This document shows positions 21,665 to 32,035 of a DNA stretch of 64,000 nt, in pieces. The translations under genes were made by a program, and so were the position numbers. The notes beneath the pieces were generated by a model, which saw only the letters and a program-made list of their open reading frames with translations, had not been told where the DNA came from and did no database searches. Origin of the DNA: Gnetum montanum (taxonomy: Eukaryota > Streptophyta > Gnetopsida > Gnetales > Gnetaceae); the NCBI GenBank assembly GCA_015680685.1, contig MNCI01004098.1, positions 370,578-434,577 of the forward strand. Reading direction: 5' to 3'. Position 1 is the stretch's first letter. Every line of letters begins with the position of its first letter.

Positions 21665-23554
21665 TATAACATCCAAAAACATTAGTGGCTAGAACACCAA
21701 TAGGTCAGTAGGCATATAGCCTAACCCTGAATCCGTTGGAGGGTTTTGTTGGGAAATGGAAATGAGGTGCCCTGAATGGTGTTATCAATTAGATAGGGAC
21801 TTACTTGGTGTTAAAACGACTATGTGCAAGAGAGGTTTATATTGTATTATGCACGAACACCGAGATAGGCTAAGCCAGAGCATAGTAGGGTGTCTCGGCC
21901 CAAGAATAGTGATGCAAACATGAAAATATGTATAAAATAGTAAGAAGGTATAAGTGTTATCCTAAATATCAAAGATAAATGCTTGAGAAATGTAATGAAA
22001 CTTGAGAACAAAAGTGCACCTCCCTAAATGGGGGAGTATAACTATTGCAGGAAAAGGGGTAAGAGTGGTATGTAGTAGATAGGTAGAAACAATGATAGTG
22101 TAGTAATGAAATCATATTCTTTGGGACACCTAGGACATGAAGCTACTAGTCACAGTGGAGACTAAACTTGTTGGTTGGCTATTGCTATGTTCTGTGCGTG
22201 CAATGATGGATTGCATTTTTCGGAGGCAGTAAGGTGCAAAACTTAGGTGCCCAGGTGCAAGAATGCTAGAGATACTCAAAAAGTAAAAATGATCAATACT
22301 CTTTTGATTTGCCAACCCTTAGAGTGCTAAACATAGGGGTATTTATAAGGCTAGGTTTAACATGAGATATGGATCGGGTGCCACATGGCATAAGCATAGA
22401 TGGGGTTATACTAACATGCTACACTCCTATGAGAGTAGCAAAGTGTTACACTCTAAAGAATAGCAATAGGTCCCTAGAGATTACTAAACTATGACTACAC
22501 TACCTAGAATACATGTGCCAAAGTTTGAAAGACCATAGTGTATCTACAAATAGTGAAAAAAATAATGCCACTTGGAAGCTATGCTCTGAGATTACGTCTT
22601 CCCCTCTTTTGAGTAGGGTTTAAGCATAGGAACAATTTTAGGGACTGATGGGGATGCAAAATAGATGTAAATTATTGATCTTGATTGCTGAAGGGACGTC
22701 GATGTTGAGATGAAGGTTGATGCTAAGTTCTTGAGGCTTTTGGAGGCTATCAAAGGCTTTTCTCTAGTGTCAAGCTAGCTACGCTCTACAGTGTAACATA
22801 ACACTTGGTAAAAATTTGCAAGATTTTGATGTTTCACATTGGTTACCCTGGCTACATTGGGGAGTGTAGTAGGGATACTTAGCCAAATTTCAACAAAATT
22901 TGTAGTCTTCCTTCACTGTATGTTGGCTATGCTCTGAAGGTGTAGTAGGAGAGGTAGCCTCATGAGTTAGAAAATGTGCCAATGTCTCTTTCATGTCAAG
23001 CTAAATTGATAGATCCTTGTCCAATACTTACACAAAACTAGGCATTGGAACTTGTGCTACACTTGATATGGTGGGGAGCGTAGCATAGCATAGCAACCCA
23101 AGAGATAGAAAACTTTCCAAACTATTTCATTCATCCCAAGAGACCCTAACAACTTCTAGCTTAGCACTTGGGCAAACTGGCCATTAGGACATGTGCCACA
23201 TTGGCTACGCTAGCAAGCACAACAAGCATGACAACCTAGGAGATACAAAATTTGCCAAACTATCTCATTCATCCCAAGAAACCCTGATAACTTCTAGCTT
23301 GGCACTTGGGCAAACTGGCCATGGAGGTGTGTGCTACATTAGTTGTGCTAGGTAGCATAGTAGTCAAATTAAGAGCATATAAGATGCTTAGAAAAATTTT
23401 CATGTGACTATTTCTAGCACTTAGAAAATTTTGCAAAATAAGCCTCAATGCATGCTATGCTAGCTATGTTGGGGAGCGTAGCACCAGCACTTAGAAAAAA
23501 TATACCAAGTTTTGACACTTAGACAAATTTTCTATTGAAATTAATAGTGTTTCA
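21665..23554 (-). repeat. 3' LTR of A2 (1,890 bases)
   Basis: Plus edges TATAACATCC (from TGTAACATCC) and GTGTTTCA. TATA box at 22340-22350 (minus strand). U3 from about 22350 to 23554 holds repeated units of about 100-150 bases, each with a palindromic pair such as GGCTACGCT...AGCGTAGC and the phrase cttctagcttggcacttgggcaaactggcca. There is no gene in this stretch. Confidence 0.9.
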
Positions 23555-24453
23555 TTGGTCCCTCTTTATTGATGTTTGGAGGAGTGGCCCAAGAGACGTT
23601 GACAAAGAATACAAACCACCACAGTGAACATGACACCAACACTGCTTGTCAATGCTCGATTAGAAAATGCTTTACTATGCATGAGAGTGCTGAAGGAAGA
23701 ATGTACGATAGGGAATAGGCTAGGAAGATGGGTCAAGGGATAATAAGTGGGAAGGATTCTCATTGCACATGTGGCTATACGATGTAGCATTATGATGGCT
23801 TGTTGCCAAAGCATGATCCCTTGTTATAGTGCTTATGAGGGAGTCAGCATGTAGAGATGTCCAACATTGGACTGCTTGTAAGATGGTTAATTTAGGGTTG
23901 GATTGGTTACGCAATGACAACTTTTCTATTTTTACTTGGACACTTATTTTGTCTCATTTTTATTTTCCTTTTAGTTTTGTTTTTCTTTTGTCTTTTTCTT
24001 AAACATGTTTTGTTGTTGGACAAACTACATGCCAATCAATAAGATTTACTTAGAGGCAACTGTGTTTTATTTGTAGGATAGCTATTTTCTCCCCAAGATG
24101 AGTTGTGTTACATTTTTTTAGGACTTTGACTAGCCCACAAAGGGTTTCCATGGGACAAGTTATGTTACGTCTATCATGGGTTCTACAGTTAATTGAAAGA
24201 AGGGTGCCATGTGCATCAAAGAAGCTTGTAGGGAATGTAAGGACAAGTGTAAGGTAAAAATAAAAATGTGAATAGGGTATAGAAGGATAATAGGGATATG
24301 CACTCTTGAGTAGCGTGGTGAGTCAAAACAAATACATCAGAGTAGTATGGTAACTTACCACCAAAGTGAAACACACCTTTGAACAATGTCATTAAGACTT
24401 CATCTTGCAAATGCAACATTGAGAAAATAAGAAAAACAACCACACCATGTAAA
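23555..24453 (-). other. 3' untranslated region of A2 next to the LTR
   Basis: Begins with the polypurine tract (minus strand AATAAAGAGGGACCAA at 23555-23570). The rest aligns in patches with the A3 3' UTR in reverse complement. Minus-strand frames here are short and not protein-like. No gene is supported. Confidence 0.6.
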
Positions 24454-25068
24454 ATGAGGGTGAGCTCCTATTTGCAAGGGCACTGCAATGGCTATGAGTG
24501 TTGTGTCAATTACAAGTGCATGCAATGTTCAAAGTAGAAAGGCCAGTGTGGGCATCAGTGGAGGCAGGATACAAAAGCTCTAGCAGTCATGCCAGAAGTG
24601 AGCACCTAAGTGACTTGAGGCATCAATGCTATAGGTGCTTAAGATTCCTCACCAAAGACAAGAGCTAGGAAACCTAGCAGCATGATGAAGATTCATACTA
24701 CTAGATGCTCTTCTGCGCGTAGGCAATGGTGAGGGTCACAAGATGGTAGTGCTATGGCTAGGCCATAGTACTGCTGGTTCTCTGGAAAGTGATGCTAACG
24801 ATGAGAGCTCTGACCATGATGATTGGTGATGGTGGTGGTAGCTCCAAAATGTTTGCAAGATGCCTAAAGGAATCTTTGGAAGATTAACAAGATGCTAAGG
24901 ATGGTGATGTTGCAAATTTTCTAAAGGATTTTTTTGATGATGTGAACTTCATTCTAGAACTACAACATCCCACCGCACCCTCCCCAAAAGGTGTGAGTAG
25001 GCAACAAATGGTTGGAAGTATTCATGTTGGCTTGTCCACAGAACTATGTTTGTTGAACTATGAATGAT
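24454..25068 (+). pseudogene. Second opposite-strand reading frame in the A2 3' UTR
   Basis: From ATG at 24454 a Cys-rich peptide can be read (HCNGYECCVNYKCMQCSK, then TAG, KGQCGHQW), then a basic part (KTRARKPSSMMKI). After a frame change near 24830 comes an acidic part (DGDVANFLKDFFDDVNFI) ending in TGA at about 25066. The reading looks more protein-like than the other frames and is antisense to the element, the position where some Tat elements carry antisense ORFs. I do not recognise the product. It could be chance in a low-complexity region. Confidence 0.35.
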
Positions 25069-25079
25069 GTACTACAAAC

Positions 25080-25440
25080 CTAATTTTAGGTCTTGGTAGA
25101 CTACATGTTGTGCTAGTTTAAAGTCCTAGTAGACCATGAACCTAGTTTAAGGTCCCTTGTTATGCTAGTTTAAGGTCCTAGAAGACTATTGTGCTAGTTT
25201 AACATTATAGCATATGATGGATTGCCAGTTTAAGGTCATAGTGTACTATGCTATAGTTGCTAGTTTAACACCATAGCCTAAGGACATTTTTTGCTAGTTT
25301 AACATTATAGTAGACATGTTGTGCTAGTTTAATGTCATAGTGGATGTGCTATTCTTGTTTAATGTTGTAGCAAACATGGTGTGTTAATTTAATGTTGTAG
25401 AGAATGTTCTATGCCAATCTAATGTTGTAGCAAGCATTCA
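25080..25440 (-). repeat. 3'-UTR tandem repeats of A2
   Basis: About ten diverged units of 30-40 bases with core gctagtttaaggtcctagtagac, the reverse complement of the A3 array. A further single unit lies at 29119-29145, upstream of the antisense gene promoter. Confidence 0.75.
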
Positions 25441-25564
25441 CTTACCTTTCTTTGTCATTGTCATGGAATTATACACTAGGCATAGTACAACTTTGGGTAT
25501 GAGTGGTTGATTAGATTGGAAATCTGATTACTTTCTAGATCAACAAGCTTGAATGCTCCATTGC

Positions 25565-26740
25565 CATAGGCCTTTAGAACTAGGAAATTTCATTCCCAAT
25601 TAGCTAAGAATTTGTCCGCAGGCTTGTGAACAACCTGGAGGACTAGGTACTCCTTCTTGATTTGGGCATTGATGTTGATTGCGATAGTGCTTTTGCCATT
25701 TCTTTTCCTGGTACCACTTGATGCAATCTAGTGTTTGCATGTGCTCCTCCTCTATAGAGTCAAGGTCAATGGTTCTCAACTCATTACTTTGAACCTCATC
25801 AATGAAGCTCGAGAGGATCATATAGAGTGATGGGACTTGCAATTCAAGAGATAACATTGCTTTAGATCCATACCTATATGGTGCCTTACCTATTGCTATT
25901 CTGCATGTTGTGTGGTAGGCCCATAGTGTGTAGACCAGCTATTCATGCCATCATTGTTTGTTGTTGTTAAGCATTCTCTTCAGAAGGTTGATCATAACTT
26001 TGTTTGTAGCCTTGACTTGGCCATTTTCCTGTGGGTAGTATGATGATGAAAAGGAATGTTTGATGTCAAGATGTTTATAAAAGGCTTTTGTTTATGCATT
26101 ACTAAATTGTGGCCCATTGTCTATGACTATATTCATGGGTAGACTGAATCAAATCACTATGTTATCTAGAATAACTTTGTAGACTTGTTGTGATGTTGTC
26201 TTCCTAAGGGGAGTGGCTTCAACCCACTTGGTAAAGTACTTAGTTGTGGTTATGATGAAGCTATGTCCTATAGAAGACTTAGGCATTATAGGTTCTATGA
26301 TATCCAACCCCCAACATTGGAACAACCATGTGATCTGCATAGTATGTAGTTCAATGGATGACACGTGCATTAGGTTACCATGTTGCTAAGACACGTCACA
26401 TGTTTTAACCTTGGAAACACAATCATGCTCCATCTAAGACCAATGGTAGTCTAGGCATCTAATTTTTGCTATCATTTCCATGGGTGCTATGTGACCCCCA
26501 CATACTCCTTCATGGACTTGATTGATGATCATTTATGCTTCACTTCTACTAATGCATGTTAATAGTATTCCATCATAGGATATGTGACACAAGTTATTAT
26601 CACCTACCAAGGTGTACTACTGTGATCATTTTCATACTGCATCTTTTTGGGTAGAGGTTAGATTTTTCAAAGGTTCACCTCATTAGAGGTACGTCTTAAT
26701 ATCATTATACCACTCCCGAGCATGAATTATGTTTTTCATG
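25565..26740 (-). pseudogene. pol: Integrase of A2
   Basis: Reads on the minus strand: zinc-binding region with HEGVCGGHIA (about 26520-26490), then WGLDIIEP (first catalytic Asp, about 26310), VIDNGPQFSNA (second Asp, about 26120) and PQENGQVKATNK (about 26020), where the catalytic Glu has become Lys, a G-to-A change. The C-terminal part (TLWAYHTTCR, then VPSLYM) runs to about 25565 with a Tat-like end and no chromodomain. The decayed second RNase H-like region lies directly upstream. Confidence 0.8.
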
Positions 26741-27733
26741 GCCATGGATATAATGCTTATTGTTTGAGTAATAGGTTTAGTGCAATCCATTATCGAAGCA
26801 AGTAATGCAGAAAACATGTTGGATGCTATGCTTAAGGCTAAAGTGGCTGGTACATCAATAATGGCATTTTCGTTATGGGGAATGTGTTGGACATCTAGTA
26901 TTGCAAATTATTTAAGCAAGTGTTTTGCCAAATTAGAGAAAGGTTATAAATGTTGTGCCTTGCAAGAATACACCTCTATAACTTGGTTGACAATGAGCTG
27001 CAAATCACCTTAAATTACTATGTTTTGGATTCCTAAATCATGGGCTACTAAGACACCTCTAAGGAGACCTTCATACTCCACTACGTTGTTTATGCAAGGA
27101 AATGCAAAGGGTCAGATCTCCCTAGAGGGAAACATGATAATGGTAGTGACACTATCACCTTGTGTGGTTGAAGCACCATGAACATGTAAAACTACCTCAA
27201 AGTTTGTAGGCACTTGGCTTATGCTATTAATAGGCTCATCCAAAAATTCTAGATCTATTATCACTTGATCATCTATGGGTAAAGCTGTGAGTTGTTCAAC
27301 TATTGCTTGACCCTTTGTGGATGCTTGTGCTATGTAGTGCAGGTCAAACTCCATAGTTATTTCCTTCCACCATGCAATTCAACTACTTTCATATATGTAT
27401 GTACTAATAGCCCAAACTATGTTGCTTTTATAGATAACATTAACCTGACTATAGAAAAAGATAATGCCTCCATTTCTTGAGTGCAAAGACTATGGTGAGG
27501 CAATTCTTCTCTACTTCATTGTATTTCACCTTGTGGGCCACTAGCACATGGCTTAAGTGGTAAATAAGGATCTCTAAGCCATCGTCTCGCTTTTGGAAAA
27601 GCAAAGAAGCAATAGACATGTTTGTGGTTGCAAGGTAAATGTAGAATGGCTTATCTCCTTGTAGAGGGTAAACTATTAGAAGTTGAGCCAACTCCTTTTT
27701 GAGGTTGTCAAATGCCTCTTGGCATTGAGCCAT
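26741..27733 (-). pseudogene. pol: RNase H and additional RNase H of A2
   Basis: The RT-linked RNase H reads GDKPFYIYLATTNMSIASLL and VKYNEVEKNCLTIVFALKKW (27733 to 27449). A second RNase H-like segment follows (27354 to about 26750): VLHVHGASTTQGDSV then PSREI, the position of YFDGASxxxG in Tat elements, then VEYEGLLRGVLVAHDLG. Having two RNase H domains, the second of archaeal type, is a known mark of the Tat lineage, and this is the main ground for the assignment of the A family. Confidence 0.75.
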
Positions 27734-28935
27734 CTACTCGAAGTGGACTCCCTTTTTGAGAAAATGTTGTTGTATCTTATTAGTCAACCTTGTAATAAAC
27801 CTATGTATGAGTTGTAATCTACCTTGTAACCCATCTAGCTCCTTAAGGTTTGCTAGTAGTGCTAAGTTAGTAATAGCCTTAACCTTATTATGGTCTACAC
27901 ATATACCTACTTCTGATACTATGAAGCCTAGCTTGTGACTAGTCTTGACACTGAAGACATACTTCTTAGGGTTTAACCTAAGGTCATGTTTAAGGCAACA
28001 TTTGATGATGTGGTCCAAATCATCTGTGTGATCATGAGCTACCTTGGACTTAACTACTATATCACCAACATAGTCATTGAGCAAGTCTAGTTGATAATCA
28101 TTAAAGATATATGTCATCACACATTGATAGGTTGCTCTTACATTCTTTAGTCCAAAGGGCATCATTGTATAGAAAAATGTACCCCAAGGGGTCATGAAGG
28201 TGATACTGAGCTAGTGCTTTGGGTTGATCCGAATTTGGGTGTACACTGAGAACCCATCCATAAAGGACAATAAGGCATAACTAGCTGTAGTATTAATGAG
28301 TTGCTGAATATTAGATAATGCAAAGTCATCTTTGATAGTCATCTTATTTAGGTCTTGTAAGTCTATATAAATGTGTATACTTTCATTTTTCTTAGGGATA
28401 ACTATGATGTTTGAAACCCAGTTAGTGTAGTCAACTTCTTGAATGAAACTAGCTTTGTAGAGCTTAGTGATTTCATCACAAAATACCAAGGCCACCTCAG
28501 GTTTGATCTTACAAGCTTTTTTTTAACTAGTTTTATGCGAGGATCAAGGATATTGTTGTGTTGTATTATACAAGGGTCTAGGCTCAGCATGTCATCATAG
28601 GACCATGCAAAAATCTTAATGTTATCATTGAGAACTTTTGAGATGCTTTGTTTGATTTGAGGCTCTAACAAGAAACTAAGTTTCAATGTCTTTGCCTTAC
28701 CTTTACATGTTACTACAGGGATTTCAATGAGAGGATCCTTAGTTATGTCACCTACCTCTAGGTCTAGAGCTCTAACTAGATGGTCCAGCCAATCTAAAGA
28801 GGTCTCTAGGGATGCTATGTTTGTGTCATAAGTCATAGGCTTAAAGTCTAGGAGTTTAGTGTTTATGCATCTCATGGAATCACCATAAGGTCTAGTCAAG
28901 ACCAAGGGTAAATGAAGATGCTTGTATGCATTCAT
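27734..28935 (-). pseudogene. pol: Reverse transcriptase of A2
   Basis: Upstream linker with FAWSYDDMLSLDP (about 28610). Fingers: NWVSNIIVIPKKN, IDLQDLNKMTIKDDF, SFMDGFSVYTQIRINP (28495-28211). Palm: TMMPFGLKNVRATYQ and DYVGDIVVKSK at about 28062-28073, in which the YVDD box reads YVGD, so one catalytic Asp is lost. LNPKKYVFSVKTSHKLGFIV follows. The frame is shifted once near 28200. The reading start at 28935 is a late Met in a longer linker. The family is Ty3/gypsy, and the block FIxEVxYTxWVSN is typical of Tat. Confidence 0.85.
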
Positions 28936-29392
28936 TTTGCAATCTTGCCATAAATCCTATGAAATAACTAGAAAAATGTCAAGCTGCACATGTCTTAGAA
29001 AGGTAAAATGCATAAAATAAGGAGGATAATGTTATGAAAATTTACTTAACTATGCAATTGTGGGATTAGATAAGCAAGCATGTAAATTAATTTTGGAGCA
29101 TTGATTGGCCCTAGGATTTCTAGTTTAAGGTCATAGCAGACCATGGTTCATGCAAGATGCATTAGTTTAGGCAAGGATTAGAAGGTTATAAATATAGAAT
29201 TAGGTTAGATGTTTATCAAAAAGAATGTAAAAAGTTTCAAAGTATGGAATGCTAGAAAATAGTTGAAAAAATTTTCTAACTCTGGATGCTATGATCATCC
29301 CATGCTACATGTGGAACATGAGACAGTCTCGTATTATGTGCAAGACATAGAATAATACTTGGGAGGGTGATATGTCCTTCACCCTGAAAGAG
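28936..29392 (+). other. Upstream region of the A2 antisense gene, U3-like
   Basis: No sense-strand gene. It holds one unit of the 3'-UTR repeat (29119-29145), and then a decayed palindrome CATCCCATGC (29296-29305) with ACATGAGAC (29316-29324). A3 has the intact form of this pair in its LTR, CATCCCATGT/ACATGGGATG, 106 bases before its TATA box; here the distance is 97 bases. The order repeat, palindrome, TATA is that of an LTR U3 lying in the plus orientation. Confidence 0.5.
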
Positions 29393-29400
29393 TATAAATA
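29393..29400 (+). promoter_or_regulatory. TATA box of the A2 antisense gene
   Basis: agTATAAATAgg, a textbook plant TATA box, 71 bases before the ATG at 29464 of a basic first exon. The first exon ends at a good donor. This is the best promoter on the plus strand of A2. Confidence 0.6.
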
Positions 29401-30186
29401 GGAGTTTTACCATAGTCAACCTATCATTTTCAAAAGTTGAAATAGACAATCACCAACCATAGCATGGCTAAAACAAAGAAAGTTAGAGTGTAGCAATGAA
29501 AGAGAGGAAGCTAGAGCATAGCAAAGACAAAGAGGACAGTAGGAGTGTAACCATTCAACCATGATGCATTGTAGCGAACGCCAAGGCCCCAGCATCACCA
29601 ACATGGATGAAGGAGAATGCACACTGAGGTGCCTTCCCAAGGTGCACATAGAGGACCAGAGGGAGACACCATTAGTAAGGTAAGGCAATACACTCTTCCC
29701 TTATGATTTCTTTCCTTTCTTCATATTCACCTCAATGTTTTTGGAGTTTTAAGGATAGCTTACCTTGGGTAGGGACCACCATTGCCGCCATGGCTACCAT
29801 CAGTCACATCTAGGAGAGGAAGTGCACATGGTAGATTTTGTGGGTTTCTGGTGTTTCTTTTCCTTTTTTTTTCTATGTATCGCACATGACATGGGACAAG
29901 GTTTTTTGGTGTTCCACGTGTCACGTCGAACAATGGTTTTTTGGCATTCTACGCATAATGTAGGACATAGCCAAAATGGTTTTTATGCACATATTTTTTT
30001 GTGTTTTATTTGTTTTCAGTTGCAACTGAGGCAACTTGAAGGTGAACATAGAGCATAATAGTCTAGGTAGGGTGACTATGAGGGTTATGGCTATCATGCG
30101 AAGATACATTCCTAAGAGCATGACAAAAAGGTTATAAAAGAATTTTTATTTTCTATCATCACGCTCTACAAACAATGCAATCAATA

Positions 30187-30392
30187 GGTTACGCTCACTA
30201 CAAAGCGTAACCATCAATTAAAAATTTCTTGACAATTAGAAATTTTTGCAATTGTTACACTCTATAAGAAGTGTAGCCAACACTTGAATTTTTTTTTTAT
30301 CATTTTGAGGATTACGCTCTGTGGGGAGCATAGCCAATAGTTAGAAAAATTTTGCAATTTTGAAGGGTACACTCTATGGGGAGCATAATTGA
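30187..30392. repeat. U3-like palindromes inside the antisense gene
   Basis: Four modules at about 30187-30212, 30258-30284, 30313-30338 and 30367-30390. The first is a perfect pair, GGTTACGCT and AGCGTAACC. The third and fourth read TACGCTCTGTGGGGAGCATAG and similar, the pattern seen in the A2 LTR (GCTACGCT...GGGGAGCGTAGC). They are spaced by tagaaaaattttgcaa, also an LTR phrase. Confidence 0.65.
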
Positions 30393-30616
30393 CAATTAGT
30401 GAATTTTTTTATATTTTCAAATTTATAATATTTGTAAATATGAAACATAGATGTTAGTGCTATGGCATGTTGGGAACTAGGCACGTTAGATGGATATACT
30501 AACGTCCCTTTCCCATGGGGCTTGGTGGGGAAGTTAAAAGTTTTACTAATATTTTGAGTCTAATTTTTATGCATTTTTTATTTTTTTATCCAATGCTAAC
30601 ATTCTCCTCTTATTAT

Positions 30617-31310
30617 TGCTATGGTCGTGGGATACTATTAAAACCCATCCTCATGATAGTTGATCTGGTGGGTATTCTATGTTGTATGAGTGAACCTATG
30701 CCAAACGTACCTACACCAGATACTTTTTTGGATTACCAGGTGGTCTAGTTTTGGTTGGGAGCACAAGAATTCCTTGAAATTTTCCACCATTTCAATGTGA
30801 TGATATGGTCACACTTGGCAATAGAAGCATTCGACATCATAACGAAAACACTATTACCTGGGGTGAACCAAGACATCCTAAGGTTCATATCCAATGAGCC
30901 TACTAGTGATAAAGGAGTAGTGAGTTTAGGTTGAGGCTACAAGGACCTTAGACCTTTGTCCAAGATCTAGGAGATGCCAGAATTCTAGTGCTACAACAAG
31001 AACAACATGTTGTTCATTGTCTAATGCATACATACTCTTTTTCAAGACCCACATGGAATAGTATATTGTGCTAGAGGGTGAGTCCTCTTATGACTCTTGC
31101 ACTATTCACTTGATTATGACTCATATTAAGATGCTAACCACTCATGCCTATTTCTAGTTTTACCATTGATGCAAATGGCCTCCACGATGAGGAGGGAGTG
31201 TTGAACTTGGCTCTCACTACCCTATAAAAATTCTCATCTTTTGAGAATGTTCATGCAAAAATAATTAGGAAAATTAGGGTAGACTTAGCAGAACTCCCTC
31301 ATTGATATTT
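30617..31310 (+). pseudogene. NIF/FCP1-like HAD phosphatase domain
   Basis: NLI-interacting-factor (PF03031)-type phosphatase domain in the A2 antisense gene; relatives dephosphorylate Ser/Thr in proteins such as the RNA polymerase II tail. Motif I: KPILMIVDLVGILCC (about 30640-30685), where the first Asp is kept and the second acidic position is Val. FLDYQVV, a TAG (probably Trp), then FWLGAQEFLEIFHHFNVMIW (30750-30800) corresponds to the RPGxxEFL...FxVxIWSS block. AIEAFDIITKTLL follows. YNKNNMLFIV, a TAG and CIHTLF (about 30990-31040) take the place of the NTLLIDDSP block. After a GTGAGT donor the next exon gives DEEGVLNLALTTL, typical of the domain end. No catalytic competence now. Recognition is by motif order, not by a database search. 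Confidence 0.65.
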
Positions 31311-31520
31311 TAAGTCTTATGAGAGGTGTTGAGCTCTCAGCTAGTTGAATATTGAGTGGATGATTGACATATCAAGAATAGAGGATGTTTCAACCTCATC
31401 ACTACCATCTCGCACACCATTTGTGCCACATGAGTAGTGTACCATTCATTTTTAAGCATTTTCTACCTAGCTTTTTTCTTTATGTTTCTAACTTTATTTT
31501 TCCCTATTACATCTATGGTT

Positions 31521-32035
31521 AAGTTAGGAGAAGTCACATTGGTCACAACAGGCAGCACTAAGGCCACTCTCATCATGAAATATAGTGAGGTTGAGAGTTC
31601 ACAACATTGGTTGTGTTATGAGGCCCTAGTAAAGATAACTAGGAAGCTTCAGCAAGCTGAGTTAATCAACCTTTTCTTAGCCATTAGCCCAATTATCCTA
31701 GTGTTTGAGATGATTTCCATCATCAACTCCTTTAATGAGAGCACTGATTGCTTCATGACACAGGCCTATGGTGTGCAAGTGACCTTTGACATCATAGATG
31801 AATTCTTTGTGGACCTCTTCAGCATTCCCTCTAAGGGCCCACTAGTAACAAAAAAAATTGACAAAGATTTGGATCACAGAGAGGATGTTGAGGAGTGGCT
31901 AGGCACTTCTAAGTTCACCAAAGGCATACAGGTTAAGGAGGTGAAGGTACCTATGGTCCACCACCTCTATCTAGTCTTTCACACTTATGCATTCCCAAAG
32001 CTACTCTTCCAAGGGAAAATTCTTGGGGTGGAATA
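31521..32035 (+). pseudogene. Unrecognised domain of the A2 antisense gene
   Basis: The longest open stretch of the antisense gene: after an acceptor-like taagttag it reads GEVTLVTTGSTKATLIMKYS, then YGVQVTFDIIDEFFVDLFSI and VPMVHHLYLVFHTYAFPKLL, ending in TAA at 32034, after which more fragments continue in frame. The block YGVxVxFDxxxIxxFF resembles the putative plant transposon protein family found in accessory ORFs of plant retrotransposons (PF20167-like), but I hold this weakly. The upstream plus-strand Met-Tyr-His-Ser-Phe part (31437-31520) is intron, T-rich and hydrophobic. Confidence 0.45.
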
